Source: Onchocerca lupi
Taxonomy: Eukaryota; Nematoda; Chromadorea; Rhabditida; Onchocercidae
Direction: 5' to 3'
Assembly: GCA_028564675.1 (NCBI GenBank)
Contig: JAOVVO010000334.1
Location: 20,805-84,804 of the forward strand
DNA length: 64,000 bases
Below, piece by piece: positions 13,437 to 24,699 of the stretch. The translations under genes were made by a program, and so were the position numbers. Position 1 is the first letter of the stretch. The number at the start of each line of letters is the position of its first letter. A model generated the notes under the pieces. The model searched no databases, was not told the DNA's origin, and was given only the letters and a program-made list of their open reading frames with translations.

Positions 13437-16400
13437 CTCTTTACACCCTGTGGAATGATATCAATCGGGTGACTCGAGCCAACCTACCAATCTTCGCACC
13501 TTTGGTATCTGTTCGATTAACAGCACCTCAGGAAATTAAGAAATTCGAAAGGACAGCCCCTCACTCCTACCTCATTTATATATTCCTCCAGTTGACATGA
13601 ATCAAACTTGCTATTTGAGTATATATAATGGGAGAGGAGATGGAAGAAAGGTACAGAGATAGTAGAGCAAGAAGAAGGATAGATGAAAGATTCGTTCCTC
13701 AACAAATAAAGAAAAGGTATTGTTGGAAATGAGGAAGGGTTAGCAAAGAGATAAGCTATAACTGAGGGTGTAGAAAAGAGCCAAGCCACTACCCATGCAG
13801 AGAGGAGAAGACGACGAGAAAGTTCTGCGTAGTTCAGCGAACTCATCAACAACTGGTAAAAACTTCTGTGAACAGCAACCAAAGATTATTTTTTGCCGGT
13901 TGGCAATGTTCTGTTATCGAATAAGAAAGTAAGCATACAGGTACATACATACATACACAGAGACAAGGGCATGTTGAGTTGGAGGAAGAAACATTTCGGA
14001 TTTGACGACTTTTCTGAAACGTTGGTGCCTATGAATCCAACATTTAGGAGTGTTGTTGTAACGTGATGCGACCATCCGAGGCCTGTGTCGTTAGGTGTTG
14101 AGTGACACCATGCCATCAAAAATACCGCTTGAGTGTTAAAAGTGTGTCAAATTCGTATGTAAATATGTCGGTGTAAAGCTCTTTCTTCTCCAAGACAGCA
14201 CGGCACGTTTTACAAACATTAACTCTCTCATCAGTGTCTCATTTAAACGTCTTTAAATGTCATTTACATCACATAAATGTCTCATTAAGATCACAAAGTT
14301 TCAAAAATTCAGTTGAACGAAATGTGAAGGCTTGCAGTTCCTTTTAGCGTACTGAAATTTCTTAATTTGATTATTACGGATAAAGAATTTGAGAGTCATT
14401 CCCGTGGAAATACTATAAGAATACAATATAATCGCCAAAGTACGCAGCATTAGAACAGAAAGCTAATTCAAGCTATGTGAAGGATGTTAATATTTAAATA
14501 CCTGAAAGAAGTCGAAATCCAATGTGTACATTTGCTGTCGCAGTTTGAAACTAAAAATGAGAAGTGCCTCATAAATATCTGAAACAAAAAAAAAAAATTA
14601 AGACGATAGTTCGGTATGATGGGTGTTATAAGGCATGGATTACAGCAAACAGCATTCCTTTTTTTTTTGTTTTGATCTTTTACACGAAATGTGAATAATT
14701 CTTGGTTCCTCTAATTTTGAATCTAAAGGAAGAAGCATACAGTACTCTCTTGTTCCCTTTTGCTTATTTCCGATCACTGTTTAGTAAGAAGCAAAACATT
14801 ATGAAATGCTAGACGTCACTTATATTTCAGTTTGTTGCAATGTAAGACTCGGAGAAACAATGACTTATTTTTTTTTTTTATTTTGTTAAATCAGTGTAAT
14901 GAGAGTGGAGGATTCCGGAAAAGAAATCACAATATGAAAAAAAGGAACTCGCATTAACTAATCCTATTTTGTAGCACAAAAATTTCGGTTTTCCATAGCT
15001 AAAGTGATTTAGAAATGCTAATATTCATTTTTAATTGAAATCACAAATCAGCACAAATTTAGTTATCTATGGTATGGCATAATGTATGCTGCTCTTCAGG
15101 CACGTATTTAGTAATTCTTTCTTCGCTGCTAATATAAATTTGCACACTTTTTGGATATAAATTTTCAAAAACGAGCGAGCTGCTGATTTTTGAATTCTCG
15201 TTTCAACGTCGTCTGCAAAAATGCACGAAGTGCAAGCAAGAATTGATTATTTGCTAATTTCGTCTTTGCTAATTAATATGTAAAAGTTGCTATGCTCGCA
15301 AAAACTGATTACTTGAAGTTGTAGACAGATTTTTAGCTTCTAAAGGATATGCAGAAAAATTTCAAACATGGAAGGTTCTGAATGAATTTTGTCGCTAAAC
15401 GGTAAGAAATAAAAAGTTTGAGAACACTGCATTTTTGTCGAAGTTTTGGAAGCTCTCAAACTTAAGAGCGGCAAATATTAAAATTACTGGTTTGAAGTTT
15501 CTTGCTAGTTATGGTCTTAAGCATCATTTCTTCTTAATTTATTTTAATTAGGGAAAAATGAAGAGTAAAACTCAATGCAGTGATTGGTATAAGTCGTCAA
15601 TTTGGGAAAAATAAAGTGGTAATTCTGCTCTGCAAATGGGAAAAAATTCAGCTAACAAAAGTAGGCAATTTTTTATTGTAGAATTGAAAGAGACGCCGAC
15701 TCGTTAGCAGAATGAAAAACCCACCAAGAAAAAGCACCAAATTTTCAGCAGTTGATCTTGCTGTGCTAATGTACAAAAACCAACTTAGATCAAATTAGTA
15801 AATACTCCTGTAAATTCCGGGTTTTTTTTCTTCCAGTACTACAAACTTCATTGAAGTCATGCTTTGTCACAATAAAGGGACTAATATTGTTATTTGTTAG
15901 AATTAAAGACTTGGGAATAAGTACTAGGATTACAAATGTGCAATGATAAATTAACTGTGAATCGAAAGAACCGGATTTCGGATGCAGAGTATCTCTTTAC
16001 GAATTTTTGAGCAGATATGAAAGTGGGAGAACGGTAAATAATCATGTCTTTAATATTGCAAACTTCATTAGAACACTATAATTAGATCTTTCTATGTTAT
16101 AAGTTCTTATTTCAGAAAAGGAATTAATTTCGACCATTCAAACGCGAAGTAAGCGAAATGATATTAAAGATATTCAGAATCTGTATGTGAAATGCACACC
16201 ATCAAAATTTTATTCAGTGAGAAAGGTAATTGATTTTTGTTTGCTTCAACATAAGCACAATTTTATAAGATGGCGAAAGTATTCCGTAAAATTTTCTTTT
16301 TTAATGATGCCAACTTGTTCTGATTCATTTCTGCAACATCCTGTGCATTAAGATATCGTGAAGTTTGTTTGGATTTCGGAATTTTAAAAATCTTGCTTCC

Positions 16401-17155
16401 AGAAAGTTCAAGATCTTTGAACCAGTAAACTTAATTATAAAGCATTGCTAGAACCTAAATTAGATTTAAATCCCAAATCATGCATCCAAATGTTAGATAT
16501 AAGCTATGTAAAATTTAGCAAAATTATTTTCATTCTTCAGAAAATTTTTAAGTACGTCAATGTAAGTCAAATTTGTACCGACTCAAAAGAATGTTATTGT
16601 CTGACAGGCTAAGGATTTCTGTTGAAATAACTGAATATTATATAAAATAAAAGTAATTTTCAGAAAATCCTCATGATAATACTGCTATATAAAGCCAACG
16701 TGAAATGACTGATCTGTTCACTATCAATACATTTTCACTTCGGAAAACTACGTGTGGGAAACTGCTCTTTGAATTTCCAGCAAGATTTGTTCATGAATGT
16801 TAGAAATTCTTGATCGAGGCAGTCAGATACACATGCAGAATAACCAAATTTCAGATTTACTGTCTTCCGCATAAATTGTACCAATTTCTTTAATCTTTTC
16901 AATTCAGAAGCATTTGTAATTCTGCATTTTACAAAGGTTAAAATCTCAACATTTAAGGGTGAGCGAACCCCTCTCCATTAATACTTAAGAGTAGAATGAA
17001 TTTCCGACTGTATGCTTTATGATAAAGTAGGTTTTTTTCTTGGCTCCTTTCATTGTTCGGCATATGTCTAGTTATTCTTGTGGTTATTTACTATTTGGTT
17101 ACTTCGTCGCTCGATAACTAATAATTCAAAATATCAGAGACAAATAGCCTCAGCG
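13437..17155. other. Gene-poor intergenic stretch
   Basis: No exon with supported splice sites or recognisable protein was found. The open frames at 13517-13882 and 13886-14119 (minus) lack known motifs and begin without clear signals. A short CATA microsatellite lies near 13940-13960. The rest is AT-rich with homopolymer runs. Confidence 0.4.
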
Positions 17156-17893
17156 ATAGCTGTCGTGAATATTTTTTTGAAGAAAAGAGTTAGTGGTTAG
17201 TGAATGGTAAAAACTTACGATTTGAGTTGAATTGTTGGATGCGTGGACCAATAATTTTTACGTTTATTGAAAATACCGCAAATAATTGATGACAGAATAA
17301 TATATAGAATAGAAATTGAGAAGTAGAAGTATGTGAAGTAAAAAATTAAAACAGTCGAGGATTACAAAATAGAAGAATTAAGGTCAAAATATAACAGTTC
17401 ACATCCAAGTTTTGTTACAACCGTCTAAGTTTTCCGGAGACGAGATTTACACCGCCAGTCGCCAAAAACAAATTTTTGAGAATGAACCATCTCCCCTAGT
17501 TAAGGGGTGTAGATTATAGAATACAAAAGGTGAGTTGCAATTTTCTCATGCTCTGTAGGAGATTGTTGCATGAAAAAACACATTTTTTTTCGTTATACAG
17601 AGGTGCATAATCATACACGCTAAATGATTATAAATTAGATAACGGATTCATCTCTCAATGCGGGAAAATGTTGAAATTTTGCATGAGATGAATCCTTTAT
17701 CTAGAAGATGTTTTTTTAAAAACAATTTTACCAGATGTTCAAGATATAGACATAGCAGGTGTTCAAGACTTTAATCTGAAGGAATTTACATGTGAATTTG
17801 GTAACTATTCAAATAGAACAATTTTTTATGGTATTAGTAATTTGAGATAGAAGAGTTATTTTAAAAAGTTATTTCGGGTTTTCCGACAATAGC
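17156..17893. mobile_element. Solo-LTR-like element, copy A (728 bp, TSD ATAGC)
   Basis: The element runs 17161-17888. It begins TGTCGTGAA and ends TTTTCCGACA, so it has TG...CA ends with a short inverted repeat (TGTCG/CGACA). It is flanked by an exact 5-base duplication ATAGC at 17156-17160 and 17889-17893. There is no coding capacity, so it is best read as a solo LTR left by recombination of an LTR retrotransposon (BEL/Pao elements commonly give 5-base duplications; the family is inferred). Its second half, from about 17519, is clearly related to the second half of the element at 39140-39868 in the same orientation, for example the shared block TAGATAACGGATTCATCTCT. The first halves are not alignable by eye. 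A non-autonomous DNA transposon is a less likely alternative. Confidence 0.8.
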
Positions 17894-19194
17894 AACATTC
17901 GGAAAATGGTACAATCACGGCATCTTTCCTCGATTCATCTAGACAGGGACTATGGAGTATTCTGTCCTATTGACGGGCACATGTATAACACTTTTTTCTA
18001 ACAATTCATAGTTGCCTTATTGCTATTATTGTTAAACATTGTTATTCAGGTAAATTAGTAACCTTGCATTCTATAGCTACATTATCCTAACGATATGGTT
18101 TCTCAAAAAAGTCTGAATTGATAAGATTTCAACGTTGAGACGAAAAACCGGAATGGTAAATTGAAACGCTGGAACTTGGAAAGACGAAATTGCTCTTTTT
18201 TTGTGGTAGGTTTGCGCACGCAATGGTAATATGTAGAATAAGAACAGAATATGCACCAATCTTAATACATAATGTTAAATTAAAGATATGCCGTGTAGTG
18301 CGAAGAATTTGATTGATTTAGTAAGGTGAAATGATAGAGGATTTAAAATGCATTGATCCGTCTACCAAATAGCTAACTGACTGCCATTTCGATTTCATTC
18401 ATTTTGAGTAATGAAGACTTCACTTCAAAATCAGAATAGTTATTTTAAAGAACAGCAATGTAAAAATGTCAGCCATTTTCTGCTTTAAATGAAAATTTCC
18501 TCCGGTCAAATTGTTATAGGCAATTAGTAAATCATCCATTTAGGCTTTGACTACCTTGTCTTCATTATAATCTCACTAACTAAACTATCCGTTTTTGCAG
18601 CACTGAGAATTCTGCTGTTATGATGATTCTATCAACATATCCTTATAATGTATGATTTGCTTTCTTCCCATATAAGTGTAAAATATATAGCCTTGAGATA
18701 AATTTCTTTTTTCAGAGCGATGAACTTGACTTCTTTATGGCAAACAATGATTAAAAATTTCCATGGGAAGTAGAGATTTAACAGCATATGAACTAGCACG
18801 CATTCAAAATAATGCCATTGATAAGTGGAGCAGTGAAAAAGCCGCGCAGAATCATCAATTCATGCCATGGATTATGACAGAAATTTCGAAGCACAGTATG
18901 GAATTTTTTGAGTTACTTCAGTCCTCAAGACTTTCAGAGTTTCAGCCAGAAAAAAAATTCTTGGAAACTTCAAAGACCTTGAATTCTACTCATCTCTATA
19001 ATATCCTTTAAACTCGCAATACTAAATTCATTAGCGTCCTACGAATTATATCACTCAAACTGAAAGATCTACAACGATACTGCCATCGGGGAAAAAATTC
19101 CGTTCAATTTGTAATTTGGATTGTAGACTGGTTAAACTGGAAATTGCTTCTTGTTATTGCGACTCTGTTAGGTCAGCAATAGGCTTCCTTAGAT
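17894..19194. other. Intergenic stretch with one weak open frame
   Basis: Nothing is firmly supported. A plus-strand frame at 18763-19011 encodes 82 residues beginning MGSRDLTAYELARIQ, about 45 bases after a TTTTTTCAG acceptor at roughly 18716. Its composition is protein-like, but I recognise no family and cannot find a partner exon, so it is not called as a gene. Confidence 0.3.
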
Positions 19195-19569
19195 TCATTT
19201 TTTCTTAGTAATTATACACAATATCGCGCTTATACAATAGTAAGAAGTAAATGAATAATACACGGCAATTATAAAAGATACTAACAGTCGTTTCCTGCTG
19301 ATTTGTCGCTTGTGCTGGCGTTGAGATAGTTTTTGACGTTGGATTGGAATTGAATTGCCGCTGATACTGATTTTGAAAAACTGCTGTTGAAAAGCTTGCT
19401 CGCGTTGAAGACCGATACTCATGTTTAGAAACTGACCACGTTGAAGCCACCGATGGTGAAAGGATTTCTCATATTGAAGATACAATGTAGCTGACGTAAC
19501 TGATGTTGCCACCCGAAAGCTCCCTTTTGTGTGGATAGTTCTTCGTATTGATAGTGGGCTGAGGCTCAC
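19195..19569 (-). CDS. Doubtful open frame downstream of an SL1 copy
   Basis: A minus-strand open frame of about 124 codons, rich in Gln, Ser and Arg in its middle, begins from a GTG. It lies about 210 bases downstream of the SL1 sequence at 19779-19800 on the same strand. A second frame overlaps it (19205-19450, also open, Ser/Thr/Gln-rich). No domain is recognised. It is listed only because of its position relative to the SL1 copy: if that copy marks a retroposed trans-spliced mRNA, this would be its body. It may equally be chance. Confidence 0.15.
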   Translation of the reverse strand: MSLSPLSIRRTIHTKGSFRVATSVTSATLYLQYEKSFHHRWLQRGQFLNMSIGLQREQAFQQQFFKISISGNSIPIQRQKLSQRQHKRQISRKRLLVSFIIAVYYSFTSYYCISAILCIITKKK

Positions 19570-19778
19570 AACACATTAATCATACAAGAGATTGGATATG
19601 AGGACTAAAGTTAAGATGGATAATTCTCACCAGCTTCAGTCCTTGTAACGTTCCTGACAGTTACTATCTCACGGCACGCTATTCACATGATGCTCTTAAA
19701 CTCTAATACCAAATCGGAAGATGTGAGAATAAAGGGTTGTGTACCTGTCCGGAAACTTTGTCTCGTGTCGCGTAGAAT

Positions 19779-19800
19779 CTCAAACTTGGGTAATTAAACC
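19779..19800 (-). other. Exact 22-base SL1 spliced-leader sequence
   Basis: The minus strand from 19800 to 19779 reads GGTTTAATTACCC then AAGTTTGAG, all 22 bases of the nematode SL1 leader without a mismatch. In an SL RNA gene the leader is followed by a GT donor. Here it is followed by ATTCTACGCG, so this is not a functional SL RNA gene. It looks like leader sequence that entered the genome as part of a reverse-transcribed, trans-spliced RNA (inference). Confidence 0.85.
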
Positions 19801-20039
19801 ATTTATCAATAGAAAACTTGATAATACAAAACACGACGATTACAAATATTGCATCAATAAAACATGAAAATTACAAATATCATATCAATAAAACATAGTA
19901 AAATTAATAGTGAAATTAATATATAATAAGAAGAGTAGTGAGGAAAGTTTAAATCACTGCGACGTAGACAGCAGCCACTCGTTGGCATGAATCGTTTTGA
20001 AAATGGTAAAAAAAAGGGGAGGGTTGATAATGTATCCGT

Positions 20040-20200
20040 ATGCGCCTTTGTTAACGCAATGCAGTTAGCTTTTGTTAGCAGCTGGATTTTTCGGAGAAAT
20101 GCTGAAAGCTTTTGTTAGTAGCTGGTTTTTTGTCGGAGAAATGCTTACAGCCTTTGTTGGTAGCTGGTCCTTTGTTAGCGCAATGCAGTTAGGTTTTTTA
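20040..20200 (+). repeat. Imperfect tandem repeat of about 42 bp
   Basis: Three to four degenerate units contain AGCTTTTGTTAGCAGCTGG or close variants (starting near 20068, 20108 and 20150), with GGAGAAATGCT between the first units. The outer parts share TTTGTTA(A/G)CGCAATGCAGTTAG. A local duplication lying between an SL1 copy and the solo LTR at 20344. Confidence 0.7.
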
Positions 20201-20338
20201 AATTTGTTTTAATGCAAATTAGATTGCGAAACCAAAAAAAAAAAAAAAAAAAAATGAGTGCAGCTTGCAGAAATGTTACTGCTCATTTGCATTACAAGGA
20301 AAAAATCACCTTCCGGTCTTCAGTTGTTCTGACAGTAC

Positions 20339-20881
20339 CCAGATATCACGAAAGTCGCGAAAAATAAAATAAAATAAAATTTTAAACAAATAAAATTGGG
20401 AACGTTTTCCGTACGGTCTTAACTTCAAAATTATATTTTGTAAGAATTTTCTAGAAAAATGATTCATCTCATTATACAAAACCTTTAACATTTTCCCATG
20501 TCGAAAATTTAATTTCTTATTTAACTTGTACTCATAGTGCACATCTGTAAAAAAAACTGTATTCTCCCATGCAACTATTTTCCAACAGCTTGAGAAAATT
20601 GTAAACCATTTTTTGTCATTTAACAATCTGTATGCCAAATGTACCTTCTCATGAAACAATCTTGCAATAGCTTGAGAAAATTGTAATTCTGTTTAATCAC
20701 TCCTTACCACTATATAAGCTAGCCATATTGCTCACAAATTATGGCTTCTTGGTTCATCCACCTACTACAACCACGCACCAGTCGTCACTCATCATTCCCC
20801 CCTTTCTTTTTAATTTTGATTTTTTATTTTGTTATTATCGTCTTAATTAATAAAACTTCGTAATACTTTCGCGACACCAGA
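20339..20881 (+). mobile_element. Solo-LTR-like element (533 bp, TSD CCAGA)
   Basis: The element runs 20344-20876. It begins TATCACGAAAG and ends CTTTCGCGACA. The start differs from the perfect inverted complement (TGTCGCGAAAG) only by two G-to-A transitions, one of them in the TG dinucleotide. An exact 5-base duplication CCAGA flanks it (20339-20343 and 20877-20881). Inside are a TATA box (CTATATAAGC, 20710-20719) and a poly(A) signal AATAAA (20849-20854) about 140 bases later. This order fits an LTR with promoter, R region and U5 read on the plus strand. The open frame at 20306-20659 on the other strand is spurious. Confidence 0.75.
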
Positions 20882-23800
20882 TATGGATATGTAACTCATT
20901 TGCCTAGAAATATTACAAATTTCTCCTATACAGATTACTTGAGTTATTTAGTTTTTATTTATATCACAAAAATTTCGGTTTTACCGACAAACACATGGAT
21001 CACTTTGTGCATATTATGGTATTTATGGGAAATTTTTTCAGTTCAGCTTATTTGAATGCCAGTACATTTTGTCGCAACATTGAACCGCATAAATCAGAAA
21101 GATAGTAGACGGCACCGTAGACTAAGTATTGCCGATGTTGCAGGTAAAAAATCCTTAAATTATTGGAAACCCTTCCAATTAAGATTTTTAAGTCTGTTGC
21201 AGATATTTCGTATCAAACACTATTTAAACTAATAGAACTAGTCCACAATTATTTAAAAAAAATTGAATTTCAAGATTTTTTTAAAATATCTATCAGAATT
21301 TATCCGTAAGTACATGCTGAAGTTTAGCTGATAGAGGAGATACTGAAATTTGTCTAATTGATGTCAATGACTGAGTGGAAAGTTCATTTAGACATCCAGT
21401 GCAAGGATTAATGTCCAGCGTGATAAAGTCTTTAGATTTCTGGAACAGGATCAATGATTTTGAATAAAACAAAATAATATTTGAAATCAATGCGCAGGAT
21501 ACAGAAAAGAAGTATTTTCAAAACATATTACTGCAATCTAAGTTTCTAAGAGAAAATAACGTCTGATCAATGTTGATTCTCAAAATGTATTATTTTTTAA
21601 TTTTATTAACATTTCTTTGATCAGTTTTTTTCAAAAACAGGATATTTTTTCAAAGGTTTTAAAATATTTATGTGGATGATTACAAAACAGCCGATAGTGC
21701 AGATGTACTTTATAAATAAAATTGCTAATCAATAATACGCAAATTTTAATTAAAAAGATACTTTTACCGATTTGAGTCAGTTTTAAATTTTCGAAAAAAT
21801 CAGGATGTTAGGAAGAATATAGTAAATAAGAAACAAGTTCTTATTTTCTAAACCGATTTGGACAGCTGCAGTTAATAGTTGATGAGCTGTAATCAATATT
21901 CGAAAATTTTGTCGACATTTAGAAGGTTCCATGAAGAATCGAATTTCAACAACATCAATCTTCATAACTTCATCTCGACAACGGAAGAGGATTGCTGCTT
22001 CGGATGCATTGTTTTTCTTCTTGCATGCAATCGTCAACCCGGTTGCTCGTGGACCAAAAATCATCCCAGACATTAGTTAACTGGAAGAAACGAAGAGCTA
22101 TGTTAAATATGATTTGTGGTAAATAACTTGACATTTTTTGTACCACAGATCTGATTTATCCAACTTTCCAGTTATTTGCAGATTACACAACTTATGAACG
22201 AGGGAGAACCGAGTCTCAGCAAGAAATGAGCAATGAATGAATGTGCGTTTTCTCTACAACAAATTTTAGATTTTCTGTAACATTCCACTATGAATAAAAG
22301 ATTCCATAAGATGTATCTTAAGGCAGCTTATACGAGGATGATAAAGAAGTGGATCAGAATAGAACACTGATTAGGACAGATTCATGTACCAATTTCATGA
22401 CGATCGGTAATGACTTTATGTAGTGAATTTTGCTTTGTTCGATGTTTTCACTGAAATATCACTTCATCTAATATTTCAGGTATCTTGACATTATTGGAAT
22501 TGTCAGCAAATGAATCATTGTTTCATAATTATTTATCATGATGTGCCATAGACATTTCTTTCTCAACTATATTAGGGATAGCTCAGTGTCATGATGATAT
22601 TGGTAGCCAAAATTATTCTCATAACTTTCCCAACATCGATTTCTTTTTGCTAATTTAAAGAATTAACATCGAGTAAGAAACACAAAAACTAATGCCATTT
22701 TGGATGGACTATCATTTTTTAAACAAAAATTTTGTTTAAAATTTAACGCTGCTTTTTTGTCAGAAAGCAGAAGCTAATGGAAAAAAACCAATCGTTGATA
22801 CAGAGAAAAGTATCAGCGAAGTATTTAAAGGTTTATGTCACAAAAATTTGATTGTTAAGTTTAGGAGTAATTAAGGATTTTTATTGAATTGATATTCATG
22901 AGAATCATTAATTAGATTAAGATATATTGCAGCTTAAGATCGGATATTTCGTGATAGTTAGTTGCCTTACATTAAAGAGGATACAGTTCTACCATTCACT
23001 TTGCAAAGAGAAGTTGAAGGAAATTGGCCAAATTCCAAGCATTTGGTCGATATCACTTTAGGAGAAATTTTTGTGCCCTGTTTTTTAAGCAATTTTTTTG
23101 GTTTATATTCTTGGAGTTTGAATAATCATAGCATTACCAATTCGATAAGATGAAGAGAGAAAATGAAATTTAAGTTCATTTCTTTCGAATTTTGTCAAAC
23201 ACCGGTGAAAATCCAACTTCCCATAGTCAGTTGTGAAAGGAGAGAGATAAATTCAGTCATTTATGTAAAGGTGCTTGGTTGTTACACTTCATATCAGAAC
23301 GAAGAAATATGGATGTGGGCAAAAAAAGGAAGCTGTAAGTTTCTTTCTCATTTTCCATTAAACATTCCAAAGTGTGCTGAACTGTTTTTGTACCGGTCTG
23401 TTAGGAACCTGAAAAATCAATTTAGCTTAAACAAAAAGTAATAACCGACTTAGCAGAGCGTTTGTTTCTCTGTATTGATTTTATGTGATATGGATCATGT
23501 GTTATCACTGAATACTTGATATATTCAACGTTGCGCGCTTATTTCGCATTATGCACTTTTTACGTATTTCGGAGAGAATCGATATTCTAAACAACAAAAT
23601 ACGAAGGACTTCTTCTTTTGATGATTGTTTCCCGTTGAAAACTTTCCATATCTCTTCCGTTCTTACTTTAACTTGTTTAATATCATACAAGTTAATAGAT
23701 TAATTAACTTTAGCTTATCTTCAACCTTCAAGACGGAGAGAAGTGAAAGACACGAATGAGATAAGCTGATTGTTATGCTTGTTTCAAATTCTATATATAT

Positions 23801-24690
23801 CAAATCCATTCTATTTTCGGCCATTTTCACGTCCACTTAGCAGTGACACTTGTGGACTTACTATTCCCTCCTCTGACAAGTGCTGCCTGTCAACAGCAAA
23901 TATCTTTTGGGATATGAAATTTGCATAGAATCATTATACTGCAAACCGTGACCGATATTCGTAGGCCAGCTGTGAATATGATTGTGTCTATGTTTGTGTG
24001 TGAGTTTAGGCGGTTAGGGGATGAGATTATGGACATTGGAATAGGAGAGGAGAGAGGATAAGAGGGGAATGACGTACGATACCGTTAGAGAAGAGAGCAG
24101 AGACGGGGTATTACGACGTGGCGTTATGAATCGGCGAGATGCCTTTTTCTTCCACGTTGTATCACTGAAATGTTCATCGATAGAATTTGACAAAGTTCTT
24201 TGATTGAGGAATTTGGTGTCTGTGCTGTGTATTATACATTTCACTAAGATAGATTGAGCATTATTTTCCCGAATACAACTGTCACCAAACTTTGATTAGT
24301 GCCACTTAGCGAGGTTGAAAAATCCCGATAGGTCATTTCGTTCTTGTCCGACGACATTCAAGAATACTGTTAGAAAGCTGGAAGTTTATCATTTTCATCA
24401 ATATATATTTGTATAAGTATGTCTCGACTTCTCGATTTCGTGGTAAATGTCGCGATTTTACAATGAGGGAATGTAATACAAAAAATTAAAGAGTGCTCAG
24501 TTTTTATATTATGAGCTCAACCTGCAAGCAGCCAAATCAACTGCAGTTGATTTCAGTCATAATAATCGAAGAATTCTGTCATAATATTATTATATCACAT
24601 CGTTTCTTCTTTTGTATTTTCCTTGCCTTTACTGTTGGTAGTGTTGGCGTTGTAATCCAAGAGAAAAGATCAATTCCAGTAAGTCATTTT
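20882..24690. other. Intergenic stretch before the kelch-like gene
   Basis: No supported gene. Frames at 21783-22073, 22962-23153 and 23163-23441 have no known motif and no matching splice sites. A purine-rich GAGAGG stretch sits near 24045-24110. An open frame at 24493-24693 runs up to the acceptor of the next gene but ends in the TAG of that acceptor, so it is not part of it. Confidence 0.35.
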
Positions 24691-24693
24691 TAG
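24691..24693 (+). promoter_or_regulatory. Likely trans-splice acceptor of the kelch-like gene
   Basis: CATTTTTAG ends at 24693, six bases before the ATG at 24700. A GTAAGT lies only 15 bases upstream, too close to be the donor of a cis intron, so addition of a spliced leader is the simplest reading. Confidence 0.45.
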
Positions 24694-24699
24694 GGAAGG

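Noticed and set aside
13328..13600. Ser-rich 90-residue frame across the GCA tract
   Set aside because: All three frames over the tract are partly open because of the triplet repeat. No splice sites or flanking conserved sequence support coding.
18763..19011. 82-residue frame with a protein-like composition
   Set aside because: No family, partner exon or poly(A) signal; noted in the intergenic entry but not called as a gene.
20306..20659. Minus-strand 117-residue open frame
   Set aside because: It lies almost wholly inside the 533-base solo LTR and has no known motif, so it is not a gene.
24447..24460. TGTCGCGATTTTAC resembling an LTR start
   Set aside because: No matching CGCGACA-type end with a flanking duplication was found downstream within a plausible distance.
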